A stretch of 11,456 nucleotides of DNA from Bacteroidales bacterium (GCA_029935325.1 JAOZKO010000069.1:1-11456), one strand, 5' to 3'; shown: positions 1 through 7,209, numbered from the stretch's first letter. Notes: generated by a model from the sequence alone, not told the origin. Made by a program: numbers and translations.

Positions 1-840
1 CTCACCATCTTCAACAGCTTGCTCGATACTTTTATTATACATATTCATAGCCCTTAAACTCATACCCATACTAGAGAACCCTCCATCATGGAATAAGTTT
101 TGCATAGTAACTTTTTTGGTTAAATCAGAGAACATAACAACACAATAATCTGCACATTCTTCAGCTGTAGCATTTCCTAATGGTGACATTCTCTCGGTAA
201 AATCAATTAAATTATCGATTCCTTTTACTCCTTTACCTGCAGTTGTAAGTGTTGGAGACTGAGAGATTGTATTTACTCTAATTTTCTTATCACGTCCATA
301 AATATAACCAAAGCTACGTGCTATTGATTCTAACATAGCTTTTGCATCAGCCATATCTCCATAACGGAATAATGTACGTTGTGCTGCCACATACGAAAGA
401 GCTACAACAGAGCCCCATTCCGAAATAGCATCCAATTTACGAGCTACTTGTAGGGTTTTATGGAATGATATTGATGATACGTCTAATGTTTTATGGTAGA
501 AGTCGTAATTTAAATCATCATATTTCCGTCCTTTCCTTACATTCATCGACATACCAATGGAATGCAATATAAAGTCTATCTTACCTCCAAGTACTTCCAT
601 TGAGGTCTTAATTACTTTCTCTAAATCCTCAACGCTAGTAGCATCTGCCATAATAATTTCAGAGTTTGTTTTCTCTGCTAAATCATTAATTTCACCAAAA
701 CGTAATGCTAGTGGAGTATTTGAGAGTGTAAATATAGCACCCTCTTCGTGAGCTTTCTCTGCTACCTTCCATGCAATTGAATCCTTATCCAATGCTCCGA
801 ATATAATTCCTCTTTTTCCTTTTAGTAAGTTGTATGACAT
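1..840 (-). CDS. fabI: Enoyl-[acyl-carrier-protein] reductase (NADH), FabI; C-terminus cut by window edge
   Basis: FabI catalyses the last step of each fatty acid elongation cycle in the cytoplasm, reducing the trans-2-enoyl-ACP double bond with NAD(P)H. The gene was read from the minus strand. It starts at the ATG at 838-840 and stays open for 280 codons to the window edge, so only the extreme C-terminus is missing. The start MSYNLLKGKRGIIFGALDKD is a FabI-type Rossmann entry: the glycine motif is relaxed to GxxxxxSIAW, as in E. coli FabI. Asp65 (MADAT) and the HSIGM segment near residue 93 fit the cofactor site. The catalytic block SYVAAQRTLFRY...K aligns without gaps to the E. coli SYLGAERAIPNY...K block. 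This gives Tyr150, Tyr160 and Lys167, with the expected Tyr-x6-Lys spacing. The segment TISQSPTLTTAGKG matches the substrate-loop region. The protein already exceeds the 262 residues of E. coli FabI, consistent with a longer C-terminal tail. The ATG lies about 24 nt after a TACTTTTG -7 box. Confidence 0.95.
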   Translation of the reverse strand, partial: MSYNLLKGKRGIIFGALDKDSIAWKVAEKAHEEGAIFTLSNTPLALRFGEINDLAEKTNSEIIMADATSVEDLEKVIKTSMEVLGGKIDFILHSIGMSMNVRKGRKYDDLNYDFYHKTLDVSSISFHKTLQVARKLDAISEWGSVVALSYVAAQRTLFRYGDMADAKAMLESIARSFGYIYGRDKKIRVNTISQSPTLTTAGKGVKGIDNLIDFTERMSPLGNATAEECADYCVVMFSDLTKKVTMQNLFHDGGFSSMGMSLRAMNMYNKSIEQAVEDGE

Positions 841-863
841 AAATATTGTTTTTTGTTAGTTAG

Positions 864-871
864 CAAAAGTA
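864..871 (-). promoter_or_regulatory. Putative -7 promoter box (TACTTTTG) of fabI
   Basis: The minus strand reads TACTTTTG, a full match to the Bacteroidota -7 consensus TAnnTTTG, about 24 nt before the fabI ATG. No TTG/TTTG -33 element is visible at the usual spacing, so the call rests on the -7 box and its position. The surrounding word GCAAAAGTAA (plus strand) recurs upstream of rpmE2 and the LuxC-family gene. Confidence 0.5.
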
Positions 872-918
872 AATAAAAAATTAATAGGTATTGTAGTACT
901 TGTTAAATAATGTATTTG

Positions 919-970
919 TTGGGAGTTTTATAATTGAAGTTCGGAGTTCGGAGTTGGGAGTTGGGAGTTT
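919..970. repeat. 7-bp tandem repeat (AGTTCGG x2, AGTTGGG x2)
   Basis: Four head-to-tail 7-bp units lie at 938-965, two of AGTTCGG followed by two of AGTTGGG, ending in a partial unit AGTTT. A lone GTTGGGAGTTT sits just before, at 919-929. The repeat is in the 152-bp gap between fabI and the lipoprotein gene and is not coding. It could be a slippage-prone microsatellite or a member of a dispersed intergenic family. No function can be read from the sequence. Confidence 0.8.
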
Positions 971-992
971 ATACCAGAGAATAACTCATAAA

Positions 993-1499
993 TTATTTTT
1001 TAGCTGAATAATCAATCTCGTTAATAATATTCCCTTGATTATCATAGAAATACCATACACCTACTCTAATTCCTTCTTTTAAACTGCCTTCATAACGTTT
1101 TTTACCATTATCAAACCAAACAGTTTTAACACCTTCTTTCTTCCCCATTTTATATGTCCCCATGGATATAAGACTTCCTATTTCATTATAGGCTTTCCAT
1201 TTCCCATGTCGAATATCGCCATAAATAGGGCCTTCAATCCACAAATTACCATTAGAATAGTACTGCCACTCATAATGCATTGAAGTATCTCCATCGCGAT
1301 AACCCCAAACCATTCTTAATCCACCATCAGCATATTTTACTTTTACTATGGTGTCAGACCATTCTGTAATTGCATCATAGGCAATAAATTCATCTACTTC
1401 CTCCATCTCATCCTGATTACAAGCAGAAACAAATAAAAGTAGCATAAATCCTGAAAGAATCAGTTTTGGAATAGAAATATATGATAATCTAAATGACAT
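993..1499 (-). CDS. Small lipoprotein with MORN-like (YwqK-type) repeats, probably surface-exposed
   Basis: This 168-residue protein has a lipoprotein signal peptide: a charged start (Arg4, Lys12), a hydrophobic core at about 13-25, and the lipobox VSAC with Cys27 as the lipidated residue. The residues after Cys are N-Q-D-E-M-E-E. This resembles the acidic lipoprotein export signal described for Bacteroidota lipoproteins that flip to the cell surface, so surface display is inferred. From residue 60 on there are degenerate MORN-type units of about 22-24 residues with the pattern Y-x3-G-x5-G-x-Y-x2-G-x3-G-x-W: WQYYSNGNLWIEGPIYGDIRHGKW, then YNEIGSLISMGTYKMGKKEG, WFDNGKKRYEGSLKEG and WYFYDNQGNI. 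Similar proteins are often named 'YwqK family antitoxin', but no partner toxin is next to it and such a role is not supported here. Molecular function is unknown. The nearest -7-like sequence upstream is GACTTTTG at 1543-1550, one mismatch from consensus and inside a repeat region. Confidence 0.85.
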   Translation of the reverse strand: MSFRLSYISIPKLILSGFMLLLFVSACNQDEMEEVDEFIAYDAITEWSDTIVKVKYADGGLRMVWGYRDGDTSMHYEWQYYSNGNLWIEGPIYGDIRHGKWKAYNEIGSLISMGTYKMGKKEGVKTVWFDNGKKRYEGSLKEGIRVGVWYFYDNQGNIINEIDYSAKK

Positions 1500-1519
1500 A
1501 TTATTGTTTTAATTATCGT

Positions 1520-1620
1520 TAGCTTTTAGTCTTTTGTTTCACGCAAAAGTCGCAAAGAAAATATATGCAAAGAACACTAAGGTGCTTTGCTTTATCACTT
1601 TAGACTTTAGCCTTTTAACA
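1520..1620. repeat. Low-complexity intergenic repeat with CGCAAAG and CTTTAG words and a hairpin
   Basis: The 160-bp gap between the lipoprotein gene and the OmpH-like gene is built from short recurring words: GCAAAAGTCGCAAAG at 1543-1557, and ACTTTAGACTTTAGCC at 1597-1612. A similar vocabulary (ACTTTAGCCTTT, TTTAGCCTTTAGCC) appears again at 11284-11363. An inverted repeat at 1567-1590 can form GCAAAG-(AA)-CAC-(TAAG)-GTG-CTTTGC, nine base pairs with a two-base bulge. It looks like a copy of a dispersed non-coding intergenic element; no coding potential is supported. Confidence 0.6.
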
Positions 1621-1638
1621 ACGGCCAGGCATGACCGT
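1621..1638 (-). terminator. Possible weak terminator hairpin after the OmpH-like gene
   Basis: On the minus strand ACGGTCA-TGCC-TGGCCGT forms a 7-bp stem with a four-base loop, 21 nt after the OmpH-like stop codon. One pair is a U-G wobble that works only in the minus-strand RNA, which favours that direction. The following bases (TTGTTAAAAG) are a poor U-tract, so termination may be inefficient or the hairpin may protect the mRNA 3' end. Confidence 0.35.
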
Positions 1639-1659
1639 CTTATCTTAAGCTACAATAAA

Positions 1660-2337
1660 TTAATGATTTTTGTCGTAGGCATATTTAGCATTAAGCCTTT
1701 TCACAACATCTGGTGTTACATCCAACTCAGGATTTGCAGAAAGCAATCCGCTGGAGTATCCATATTGTAAAATAAGTGTATAGTTATGTTCTAATCTATA
1801 ACTATTTAAGAAACTAAGAATAGTATCTGTAAGTTGCTCATTAACATTTTTCTGATGTCCCATAAGTTGTTGGGTCATTCTTTGCTCCATTAGAATACCA
1901 TCATCTTGTGTTTTCTTCAATTGAGCCTCAGTATCCTTTTGCTGCTGCAAGCTCAACATTCCTGCTTTTGCTTGACGCACATACTCTTCATAATCAGTTT
2001 TTAGCTTATTGGCAGCTGCTTCTAGTTGATTTTTCATTTGAGATTCGCTTCTTTCTAGTCCCGATAATGCATCCTTTACAAACTCATATTGAGACCATAA
2101 GGAATCCGTATTAACATATGCTATTACAAAATCTTTAGGCATATTTACAGCGGATGTTGAACCTACAACATTAGCTTCTGCTTGATCGCCAATAGGTTCT
2201 ACTACTTGTTCTGTTGTTTCAACAACATCTGTACTCTTTTTATTATCAGAGAAATACATTGCAAATAGAACAACTATTCCTATCAAAAGTACTACATTAA
2301 ATACTAAATTTAATTGCGAATTTTTACTATTACTCAT
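1660..2337 (-). CDS. OmpH/Skp-family periplasmic chaperone-like protein with N-terminal membrane anchor
   Basis: Proteins of the OmpH/Skp family hold unfolded outer-membrane proteins in the periplasm. From the start at MSNSKNSQ this one has 225 residues. An uncleaved-looking membrane segment spans about 9-29 (LNLVFNVVLLIGIVVLFAMY), followed by an acidic, low-complexity linker to about 65. The OmpH core follows: IAYVNTDSLWSQYEFVKDAL at 72-91, a long charged coiled coil at about 92-175 rich in Gln, Lys and Glu, and the family-typical C-terminal segment GLLSANPELDVTPDVVKRLNAKY (197-219). The frame is open to a TTG at 2367, but that TTG lies inside a perfect TATATTTG promoter box, so the ATG at 2335-2337 is the better start. 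The stop is followed by a weak hairpin. Assignment to the family is firm; actual chaperone clients are not known. Confidence 0.88.
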   Translation of the reverse strand: MSNSKNSQLNLVFNVVLLIGIVVLFAMYFSDNKKSTDVVETTEQVVEPIGDQAEANVVGSTSAVNMPKDFVIAYVNTDSLWSQYEFVKDALSGLERSESQMKNQLEAAANKLKTDYEEYVRQAKAGMLSLQQQKDTEAQLKKTQDDGILMEQRMTQQLMGHQKNVNEQLTDTILSFLNSYRLEHNYTLILQYGYSSGLLSANPELDVTPDVVKRLNAKYAYDKNH

Positions 2338-2364
2338 TGCTTTGGTTTTAAAATTTGTAGTTGG

Positions 2365-2372
2365 CAAATATA
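2365..2372 (-). promoter_or_regulatory. Putative -7 promoter box (TATATTTG) of the OmpH-like gene
   Basis: The minus strand reads TATATTTG, a full match to TAnnTTTG, 27 nt before the ATG at 2337. No convincing -33 TTTG is seen. The box overlaps the TTG at 2367 and so decides the start choice for this gene. Confidence 0.5.
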
Positions 2373-2444
2373 CTAGAAAAAGGATTTGATTGACAGTGAA
2401 AAAATATATAAAAATTTAAACATTAATCGCATTTTCAAAATAAA

Positions 2445-4412
2445 TTACAGCTTACGCCCTAATCGGTTAAATGCTTTCCAAATAATACTAAAGTCATTAC
2501 TAACTTTATAATTACGAGCATAGGCAAGATTAATTGCTTCTACCTCTTCCCTCCTAGCTTTTCCAGAAATTAAATCTGAAGGATGTAGAACACTTGCTTT
2601 AATATGTGGTAAATGAACATCATTTAAGCCTTTATCAAATCCCACAAAAGTATAAATCCCTAAAAGTATCATTATAAGATTCTTAAAATAGATTAGCGGT
2701 TTCTTACTAAGATAAAAATGCAAAGGGAATGTACTAATTAACAGCAGACTAAGCAGAAAATCAAACAAGCGTTTAAAACGTTTATTACTATGCTTATTAA
2801 TTGCATTTACTTCAATAAAATATATATCGCTAGAACTATTAATGGAGCTTGAACCAATAATAAACATTTGCTCAGAAGGAGCAATTTTAAATTCCATATT
2901 TGGGGAACTTAGTTCCGACATTAAATCAATAATTTGCCTAGCTTGGAAATCATGAGCGCAGAATATTAGTTCCGAAATCTTATGAATCCTTACTATTTCT
3001 TTTAATTGGCTAATATTTCCTAAAACATTTTCGCTTTTGTGGATTTCTTCATTGTTTTCATCAAGGGAAATTTGAGCTATAAATGAAGCATCAATGGAGG
3101 TTTCCTTAATTAAGCTCATTACTCTATCAGCCTCTTGATGGCTGCCAACAACAGCAATACGCTTAGCAATGGTAGAACCAAATTTAAAGCTTTTGAATCC
3201 TAGCACATAAACTAATATTCGCCAGCTAATCATTATTATTAACGACCAAAGGGAACCAATTAATATAATGGCTCTTGAATAACGAAACGATTCTGGCAAA
3301 AGAGCATAAATTACAAGCAATAACATTGTACCAATCAACTGTCCTCCAATTATTTTTACAGCTTTAATTGGTTTATCATAACCCCCAGAATAATATATCA
3401 CTAATTGCCAAAATATGATGATTATCGGAATAAATAAGTATAAAAATAATGATGGGTATTTTTGATCTTCACCCAAAATATATGTCCCCCAATATATTGA
3501 ACTCAGAATCATTCCACCATATATCAAAAGAAAATCAATAACTGGAACAATGAGATTTCTAACGGCACTTGCTAAAAGTGAAATCAATGCTCTAAATACA
3601 ATGGCTGTATTAATTAGCAAACTAAACAGCTTAGCATTTTCTTTAGAATAATGTTTTTTGGCAAAAATTACCATTGCATTATAAAATACATAAACATAAT
3701 TCACTGAATTCTTTTTAGTACTCTCCCCTTTATAATGTATTATTCTTGTTTCCGGAAAATAGTAATTCTTATATCCACCTTGTACCAATCTATATGATAG
3801 GTCAATATCCTCGCCATACATAAAGAAATCCTCATCCAGCAATCCAACTTTATCAAGTGCTTCTTTGCGCATTAGCATAAAAGCACCAGAAAGCACATCC
3901 ACTTGATGAACCTCATTATCACTTAAATGCCCTTGGTGATAAGCAGCAAATCGCTTGCTTTTTGGAAATAACTTTGAAAGACCAAACATTTTATAAAAAG
4001 CCGCAGCAGGACTTGGCAGACCTCTTTTTGATTCGGGAAGAAATTGCCCTTTACCATCCAACATCTTTACTCCTAAACCTCCCGCATCATCATGCTCATC
4101 CATAAACTGAATCACTCTTTGAAAAGTATCCTCTTCAACAATAGTATCAGGATTCAACAATAATACATATTCTCCCCTAGAGATTCTAATGCCTTGATTA
4201 TTAGCTTTTGAAAAACCTCTATTATCTTTGTTTGCTATTAATGTTATATCAGGGAATTTACTATTAAGCATGCGTATAGAGCCATCAACTGAATTATTAT
4301 CTACCACAATAACTTCCACTTCCAAAAACTTAGCAGCTACCAAAACACTGTTTAGGCACTGCTCTAAGAAAGGTTCCACATTATAGTTTACAATAATTAC
4401 TGATAGCTTCAT
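2445..4412 (-). CDS. Membrane GT2 glycosyltransferase fused to a degenerate polyprenyl-phosphate sugar-phosphotransferase-like region
   Basis: Residues 1-260 are a GT-A fold family 2 glycosyltransferase of the rhamnosyltransferase-like type: MKLSVIIVNYNVEPFLEQCL at the N-terminus, VDNNSVDGS (37-45), NRGFSKANNQG (64-74), the metal-site motif LLLNPDT (84-90), and the acceptor-side block from SGAFMLMRKEAL to FFMYGEDIDLSYRL (175-209). Residues about 265-405 hold several membrane segments. Residues 415-540 resemble the Rossmann-like (CoA_binding_3) domain of WbaP/WcaJ-type initiating transferases, beginning RIAVVGSHQEADRVMSLI. The end, KRFKRLFDFLLSLLLISTFP (544-563) and later NYKVSNDFSIIWKAFNRL, resembles the first and last parts of a bacterial sugar transferase domain. 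The catalytic middle, including the Asp-Glu dyad, is not recognisable. It probably transfers a sugar during polysaccharide or O-antigen-like assembly at the inner membrane. The substrate is unknown. A TATCTTTG box lies 21 nt upstream. Confidence 0.85.
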   Translation of the reverse strand: MKLSVIIVNYNVEPFLEQCLNSVLVAAKFLEVEVIVVDNNSVDGSIRMLNSKFPDITLIANKDNRGFSKANNQGIRISRGEYVLLLNPDTIVEEDTFQRVIQFMDEHDDAGGLGVKMLDGKGQFLPESKRGLPSPAAAFYKMFGLSKLFPKSKRFAAYHQGHLSDNEVHQVDVLSGAFMLMRKEALDKVGLLDEDFFMYGEDIDLSYRLVQGGYKNYYFPETRIIHYKGESTKKNSVNYVYVFYNAMVIFAKKHYSKENAKLFSLLINTAIVFRALISLLASAVRNLIVPVIDFLLIYGGMILSSIYWGTYILGEDQKYPSLFLYLFIPIIIIFWQLVIYYSGGYDKPIKAVKIIGGQLIGTMLLLVIYALLPESFRYSRAIILIGSLWSLIIMISWRILVYVLGFKSFKFGSTIAKRIAVVGSHQEADRVMSLIKETSIDASFIAQISLDENNEEIHKSENVLGNISQLKEIVRIHKISELIFCAHDFQARQIIDLMSELSSPNMEFKIAPSEQMFIIGSSSINSSSDIYFIEVNAINKHSNKRFKRLFDFLLSLLLISTFPLHFYLSKKPLIYFKNLIMILLGIYTFVGFDKGLNDVHLPHIKASVLHPSDLISGKARREEVEAINLAYARNYKVSNDFSIIWKAFNRLGRKL

Positions 4413-4433
4413 ATACCCTTAAATTAACGGCTC

Positions 4434-4441
4434 CAAAGATA
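4434..4441 (-). promoter_or_regulatory. Putative -7 promoter box (TATCTTTG) of the GT2 fusion gene
   Basis: The minus strand reads TATCTTTG, a full match to TAnnTTTG, 21 nt before the ATG at 4412. No TTTG -33 element is seen at the expected spacing. The 244-bp AT-rich gap up to 4656 must hold promoters for both divergent neighbours. On the plus strand the nearest candidate is CATCTTTG at 4631-4638, one mismatch from consensus. Confidence 0.5.
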
Positions 4442-4656
4442 AAATATTCTTGCATATAAATTGAGAAGTGTTTATTTGATTAATTTGCATTTGAAAATAA
4501 AATGAAATTTCAGTACTGATAAAATGCTATTGCCCTGATATATCTATAATTAAGCAAAATACAATTCCAATAAACTATTATATGTTTATATTTTGGATTT
4601 ATTATATAAAATAGCGGCTGATATTTTTATCATCTTTGTAGTTCTAATAATACGGC

Positions 4657-5013
4657 ATGATTAACAAAGATAAAAGCGATAAACAATTTAAGAATATTGA
4701 TGGAATAAATGTTCCTGATGAGAAGCCAGTAAATAGGGAAAGCCCTGCACGTTCTATGGCTAAAGCTATTAGTTGGAGAATTGTAGCATCTTCTACTACC
4801 TTTGTTGTTCTTTATTTTTCCTTTGGAAAAGAAAAGGCTGTTGAAGGAATTCTAACAATTGTCGGTATTGAGGCCGTTGCAAAAATGTTAATATATTATG
4901 GGCACGAAAGAGCCTGGGCAAATATTCTTTGGGGAAGAAGCTGGTTGCGCTATAAGTTTATTCGCCGATTAAAACTAAATTATATTAGATACAAAAGAAG
5001 AAATATTAGATAA
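4657..5013 (+). CDS. DUF2061 family small membrane protein
   Basis: This 118-residue protein carries the DUF2061 signature: RSMAKAISWRIVASSTTFVV at 32-51, a second hydrophobic segment with the GIEAVAKMLIYYGHERAW block at 70-87, and the closing motif WGRSW at 92-96. Two membrane helices are expected at about 41-56 and 62-81. The first 30 residues are hydrophilic and the last 20 are very basic (many Lys and Arg). Family function is not established. The start at 4657 gives the full domain; an internal Met34 would still keep it. The next gene on the same strand begins 72 bp later, so co-transcription is possible but not shown. Confidence 0.85.
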   Translation: MINKDKSDKQFKNIDGINVPDEKPVNRESPARSMAKAISWRIVASSTTFVVLYFSFGKEKAVEGILTIVGIEAVAKMLIYYGHERAWANILWGRSWLRYKFIRRLKLNYIRYKRRNIR

Positions 5014-5085
5014 ACTTCATGTATTTACCAACCTAAACATATTAAATCATCATTAAATTAATATTATAATATCTTTAATTTCATT

Positions 5086-6678
5086 ATGAAGACTAAACCT
5101 AATAAGAAGAAAATTCAAAAGGAAAAAGAAGTAAATAAAGCTCCATCTAATCCCATTAAAAAAGGCATGGACAATAAAATGAAGTCCGTAATATACTTAC
5201 TAATTATACTTTTTGCTTATATACCCACCTACAATTATATCTTTGATAAAAAGATTGCTTTTCTTGGTGATAATGCTAATTACTATGCATTTGGCAAGGC
5301 TATTGCCGATGGCAAAGGATATATAAACTCTCATGTGGTAGAACAAACTAAGGTGAACTCCTTCCCTCCGGGTTATAGTTTCTTTATTGCCACAACTATT
5401 AAAGTTTTTAATGATAAAATAACTACTATTAAGGTTGCCAATGGCGTATTATTCTTTCTATCATTGGTTATTCTATTTTTCTTTTTTAGGCAAATAAGTA
5501 AAAACATTAACCTTAGTTTTGTATTAACATTTATAATGTTATTCAACTTTTACCTGCTGCAATATTCCACATGGATGATGAGTGAAATACCTTTTATCTT
5601 CTTTAGTTCGCTGGCATTATTAGCATTGAGTAAAGTTAATACTCAAAAGGCACCTTGGACAGATTATTGGTTTTATATAATGCTATTTGCCATTGCTTAT
5701 TCATACCACATTCGATCACAGGGAATAGCATTATTTGCAGGAGTATTCGCCTACTATTTAGTACAGAAAAACTGGAAGCATTTGCTTGCAACTTTTGTAG
5801 GTTTTGCGGGTCTATTAATTCCTTGGTATGTGCGCAATAGTGATTTACCAGGTTCTCCCTACGAGAAAGCACTTACATACAAAAACTATTACGATACTTC
5901 CCAAGGTAAGATGGAAGGCATTGGTGATTGGATTGATAGATTTACTGAGAACTTTAGCAGATATATGACTAGTGAAATACCATCTGCTATATTTGGTAAT
6001 GAGCCCAATTATGAAGCCGGATCATGGATGGCAGGAATTCTAATATTAGCCTTAGTTGGTTTCGGAATATTTAAAATGAAGAAGTACCAAATAGCAATGG
6101 CAGCCTATATTTTGGCTACATTTGGCATACTTATGATTTGGCCTCCTGTATGGACTGGTATTCGTTTTATGCTACCGATAGTACCCCTACTTATTTTCTT
6201 TTTCTTTTATGGTATATATGAGTTAATAGCACTATTACTCGAAAAAGCAAAAATAGATACGGTAAAAGTTGCTAAAGTATTACCATTTTTCTTTTTGGTA
6301 TTTGTTTTTGTATTTTATCCTAAAACGGATAAGCTTCACGAGAATGCTCAACAGTCTATAAATCCATTATACAATAACTACTTTTCGCTAGCAAAATGGA
6401 CAAAGAACAATCTACCTGAGGATGCAATTATCCTTTGTCGTAAGCCAATGCTATTTCACTTATATTCAGAGCACTTTGTAAATGGCATTGTAAAGATTGA
6501 CAATCCAGAAGAGGCTTTAGAGAAGATGAAGGAAAGAAAATATACTCATATTGTTATTTATGGTGACGGCTTAAGCCAGCGATATTTTATTCCACTTTAT
6601 CAGAAATACCCTGAGAAGTTTCCAATTATTCAAAAGCTCTCAAATCCTGATGTGTATTTGATGGAGATTAAGTATTGA
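5086..6678 (+). CDS. GT39/ArnT-like polytopic membrane glycosyltransferase
   Basis: Such enzymes use polyprenyl-phosphate sugars as donors and glycosylate lipids, glycans or proteins on the outer face of the inner membrane. The 530-residue protein has a Lys-rich cytoplasmic N-terminus (1-32), a first helix at about 33-50, and then the external loop FLGDNANYYAFGKAIADGKG (59-78), whose Asp62 is in the place of the catalytic Asp of the PMT_2/ArnT family. FPPGYSFFIA (93-102) is the typical second motif. About ten further hydrophobic segments follow, up to about residue 410. A soluble C-terminal domain follows (about 430-530), including AKWTKNNLPEDAIILCRKP. Met28 and Met32 are alternative starts; the first Met is kept because it is the only one following a reasonable spacer and a TATCTTTA box (5070-5077, one mismatch from consensus). 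Donor and acceptor cannot be inferred. The divergent GT2 fusion gene suggests a shared role in surface glycan assembly, but this is inference. Confidence 0.82.
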   Translation: MKTKPNKKKIQKEKEVNKAPSNPIKKGMDNKMKSVIYLLIILFAYIPTYNYIFDKKIAFLGDNANYYAFGKAIADGKGYINSHVVEQTKVNSFPPGYSFFIATTIKVFNDKITTIKVANGVLFFLSLVILFFFFRQISKNINLSFVLTFIMLFNFYLLQYSTWMMSEIPFIFFSSLALLALSKVNTQKAPWTDYWFYIMLFAIAYSYHIRSQGIALFAGVFAYYLVQKNWKHLLATFVGFAGLLIPWYVRNSDLPGSPYEKALTYKNYYDTSQGKMEGIGDWIDRFTENFSRYMTSEIPSAIFGNEPNYEAGSWMAGILILALVGFGIFKMKKYQIAMAAYILATFGILMIWPPVWTGIRFMLPIVPLLIFFFFYGIYELIALLLEKAKIDTVKVAKVLPFFFLVFVFVFYPKTDKLHENAQQSINPLYNNYFSLAKWTKNNLPEDAIILCRKPMLFHLYSEHFVNGIVKIDNPEEALEKMKERKYTHIVIYGDGLSQRYFIPLYQKYPEKFPIIQKLSNPDVYLMEIKY

Positions 6679-6906
6679 TAAAAATTTAATAAGTGTCTTT
6701 TATATGAGCTCTACAGCTATACAAATATGTAAAAAACTTCTTGGCTAAACAATCAGGATAATCATTAAAATTTGTCCTTACCCTATTATTTTCTTTGCAT
6801 CAATTGACTAAACTATTGTATTTTACAGAGTCAAATACATGCTGCTAATCTTGTCTAAATTATTGTGACTTGTCCAGCCTTAGGGATATTAGATAAAAAG
6901 AACAAG
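6679..6906. other. Gene-free gap between convergent genes
   Basis: This AT-rich gap lies between the stop of the GT39-like gene and the L31 terminator. I see no credible ORF, RNA gene, repeat or strong hairpin in it. No clear terminator for the plus-strand glycosyltransferase is visible: the hairpin at 6908-6932 has its T-tract only in the minus-strand direction. Confidence 0.6.
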
Positions 6907-6907
6907 C

Positions 6908-6932
6908 AAAAAAAAAGCCCCAATTTGGGGCT
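6908..6932 (-). terminator. Intrinsic terminator of rpmE2
   Basis: On the minus strand AGCCCC-AAATT-GGGGCT is followed directly by a run of T (6908-6916 as A on the plus strand), a classic rho-independent terminator with a GC-rich 6-bp stem, extendable by flanking A-T pairs. It begins about 10 nt after the L31 stop codon. Confidence 0.9.
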
Positions 6933-6942
6933 CTTAATATCT

Positions 6943-7209
6943 TTAGTCAGTTTTTTTATCGTAATGTTTCTTATAACGATTCTTGAACTTATCAACACGT
7001 CCTGCTGAATCAACAAGTTTCATCTTACCTGTGTAAAAAGGATGAGATTTGTGAGAGATTTCCAATTTAAATAATGGATACTCGTTACCGTCTTCCCATT
7101 TAATAGTTTCTTTAGTATTTGCAGCTGATTTAGTTAAAAAAGAATAGCCGTTAGACATATCTTGAAAAACAACCGCTCTATATTCCTTTGGATGAATATC
7201 TGCCTTCAT
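6943..7209 (-). CDS. rpmE2: 50S ribosomal protein L31 type B (zinc-independent)
   Basis: L31 bridges the large and small ribosomal subunits. The 88-residue sequence begins MKADIHPKEYRAVVFQDMSN and contains KLEISHKSHPFYTGK and the basic tail DKFKNRYKKHYDKK, all typical of type B L31. It has no cysteine, so the CxxC zinc-binding ribbon of type A L31 is absent. In organisms holding both types, type B replaces type A under zinc shortage; whether this genome also has a type A copy cannot be seen here. The gene is a self-contained unit with a good promoter (7286-7316) and a strong terminator, with a leader of about 75 nt. Confidence 0.96.
   Translation of the reverse strand: MKADIHPKEYRAVVFQDMSNGYSFLTKSAANTKETIKWEDGNEYPLFKLEISHKSHPFYTGKMKLVDSAGRVDKFKNRYKKHYDKKTD

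Noticed and set aside
557..751. Plus-strand open frame of 64 codons
   Set aside because: It lies entirely antisense to the well-supported fabI coding region.
993..1499. Toxin-antitoxin module
   Set aside because: MORN-type proteins are often auto-named antitoxin, but this one has a lipoprotein signal and no toxin gene next to it.
1534..2114. Plus-strand open frames at 1534-1770 and 1908-2114
   Set aside because: They are antisense to the OmpH-like gene or run through low-complexity intergenic repeat and show no domain.
5636..5872. Overlapping open frames (minus 5636-5872, plus 5655-5840)
   Set aside because: Both are embedded in the GT39-like gene, whose full frame shows family motifs.
6908..6932. 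Terminator for the plus-strand GT39-like gene
   Set aside because: The stem is followed by CTCTTAATATC on the plus strand with no T-tract; the T-tract is only in the minus direction, serving rpmE2.
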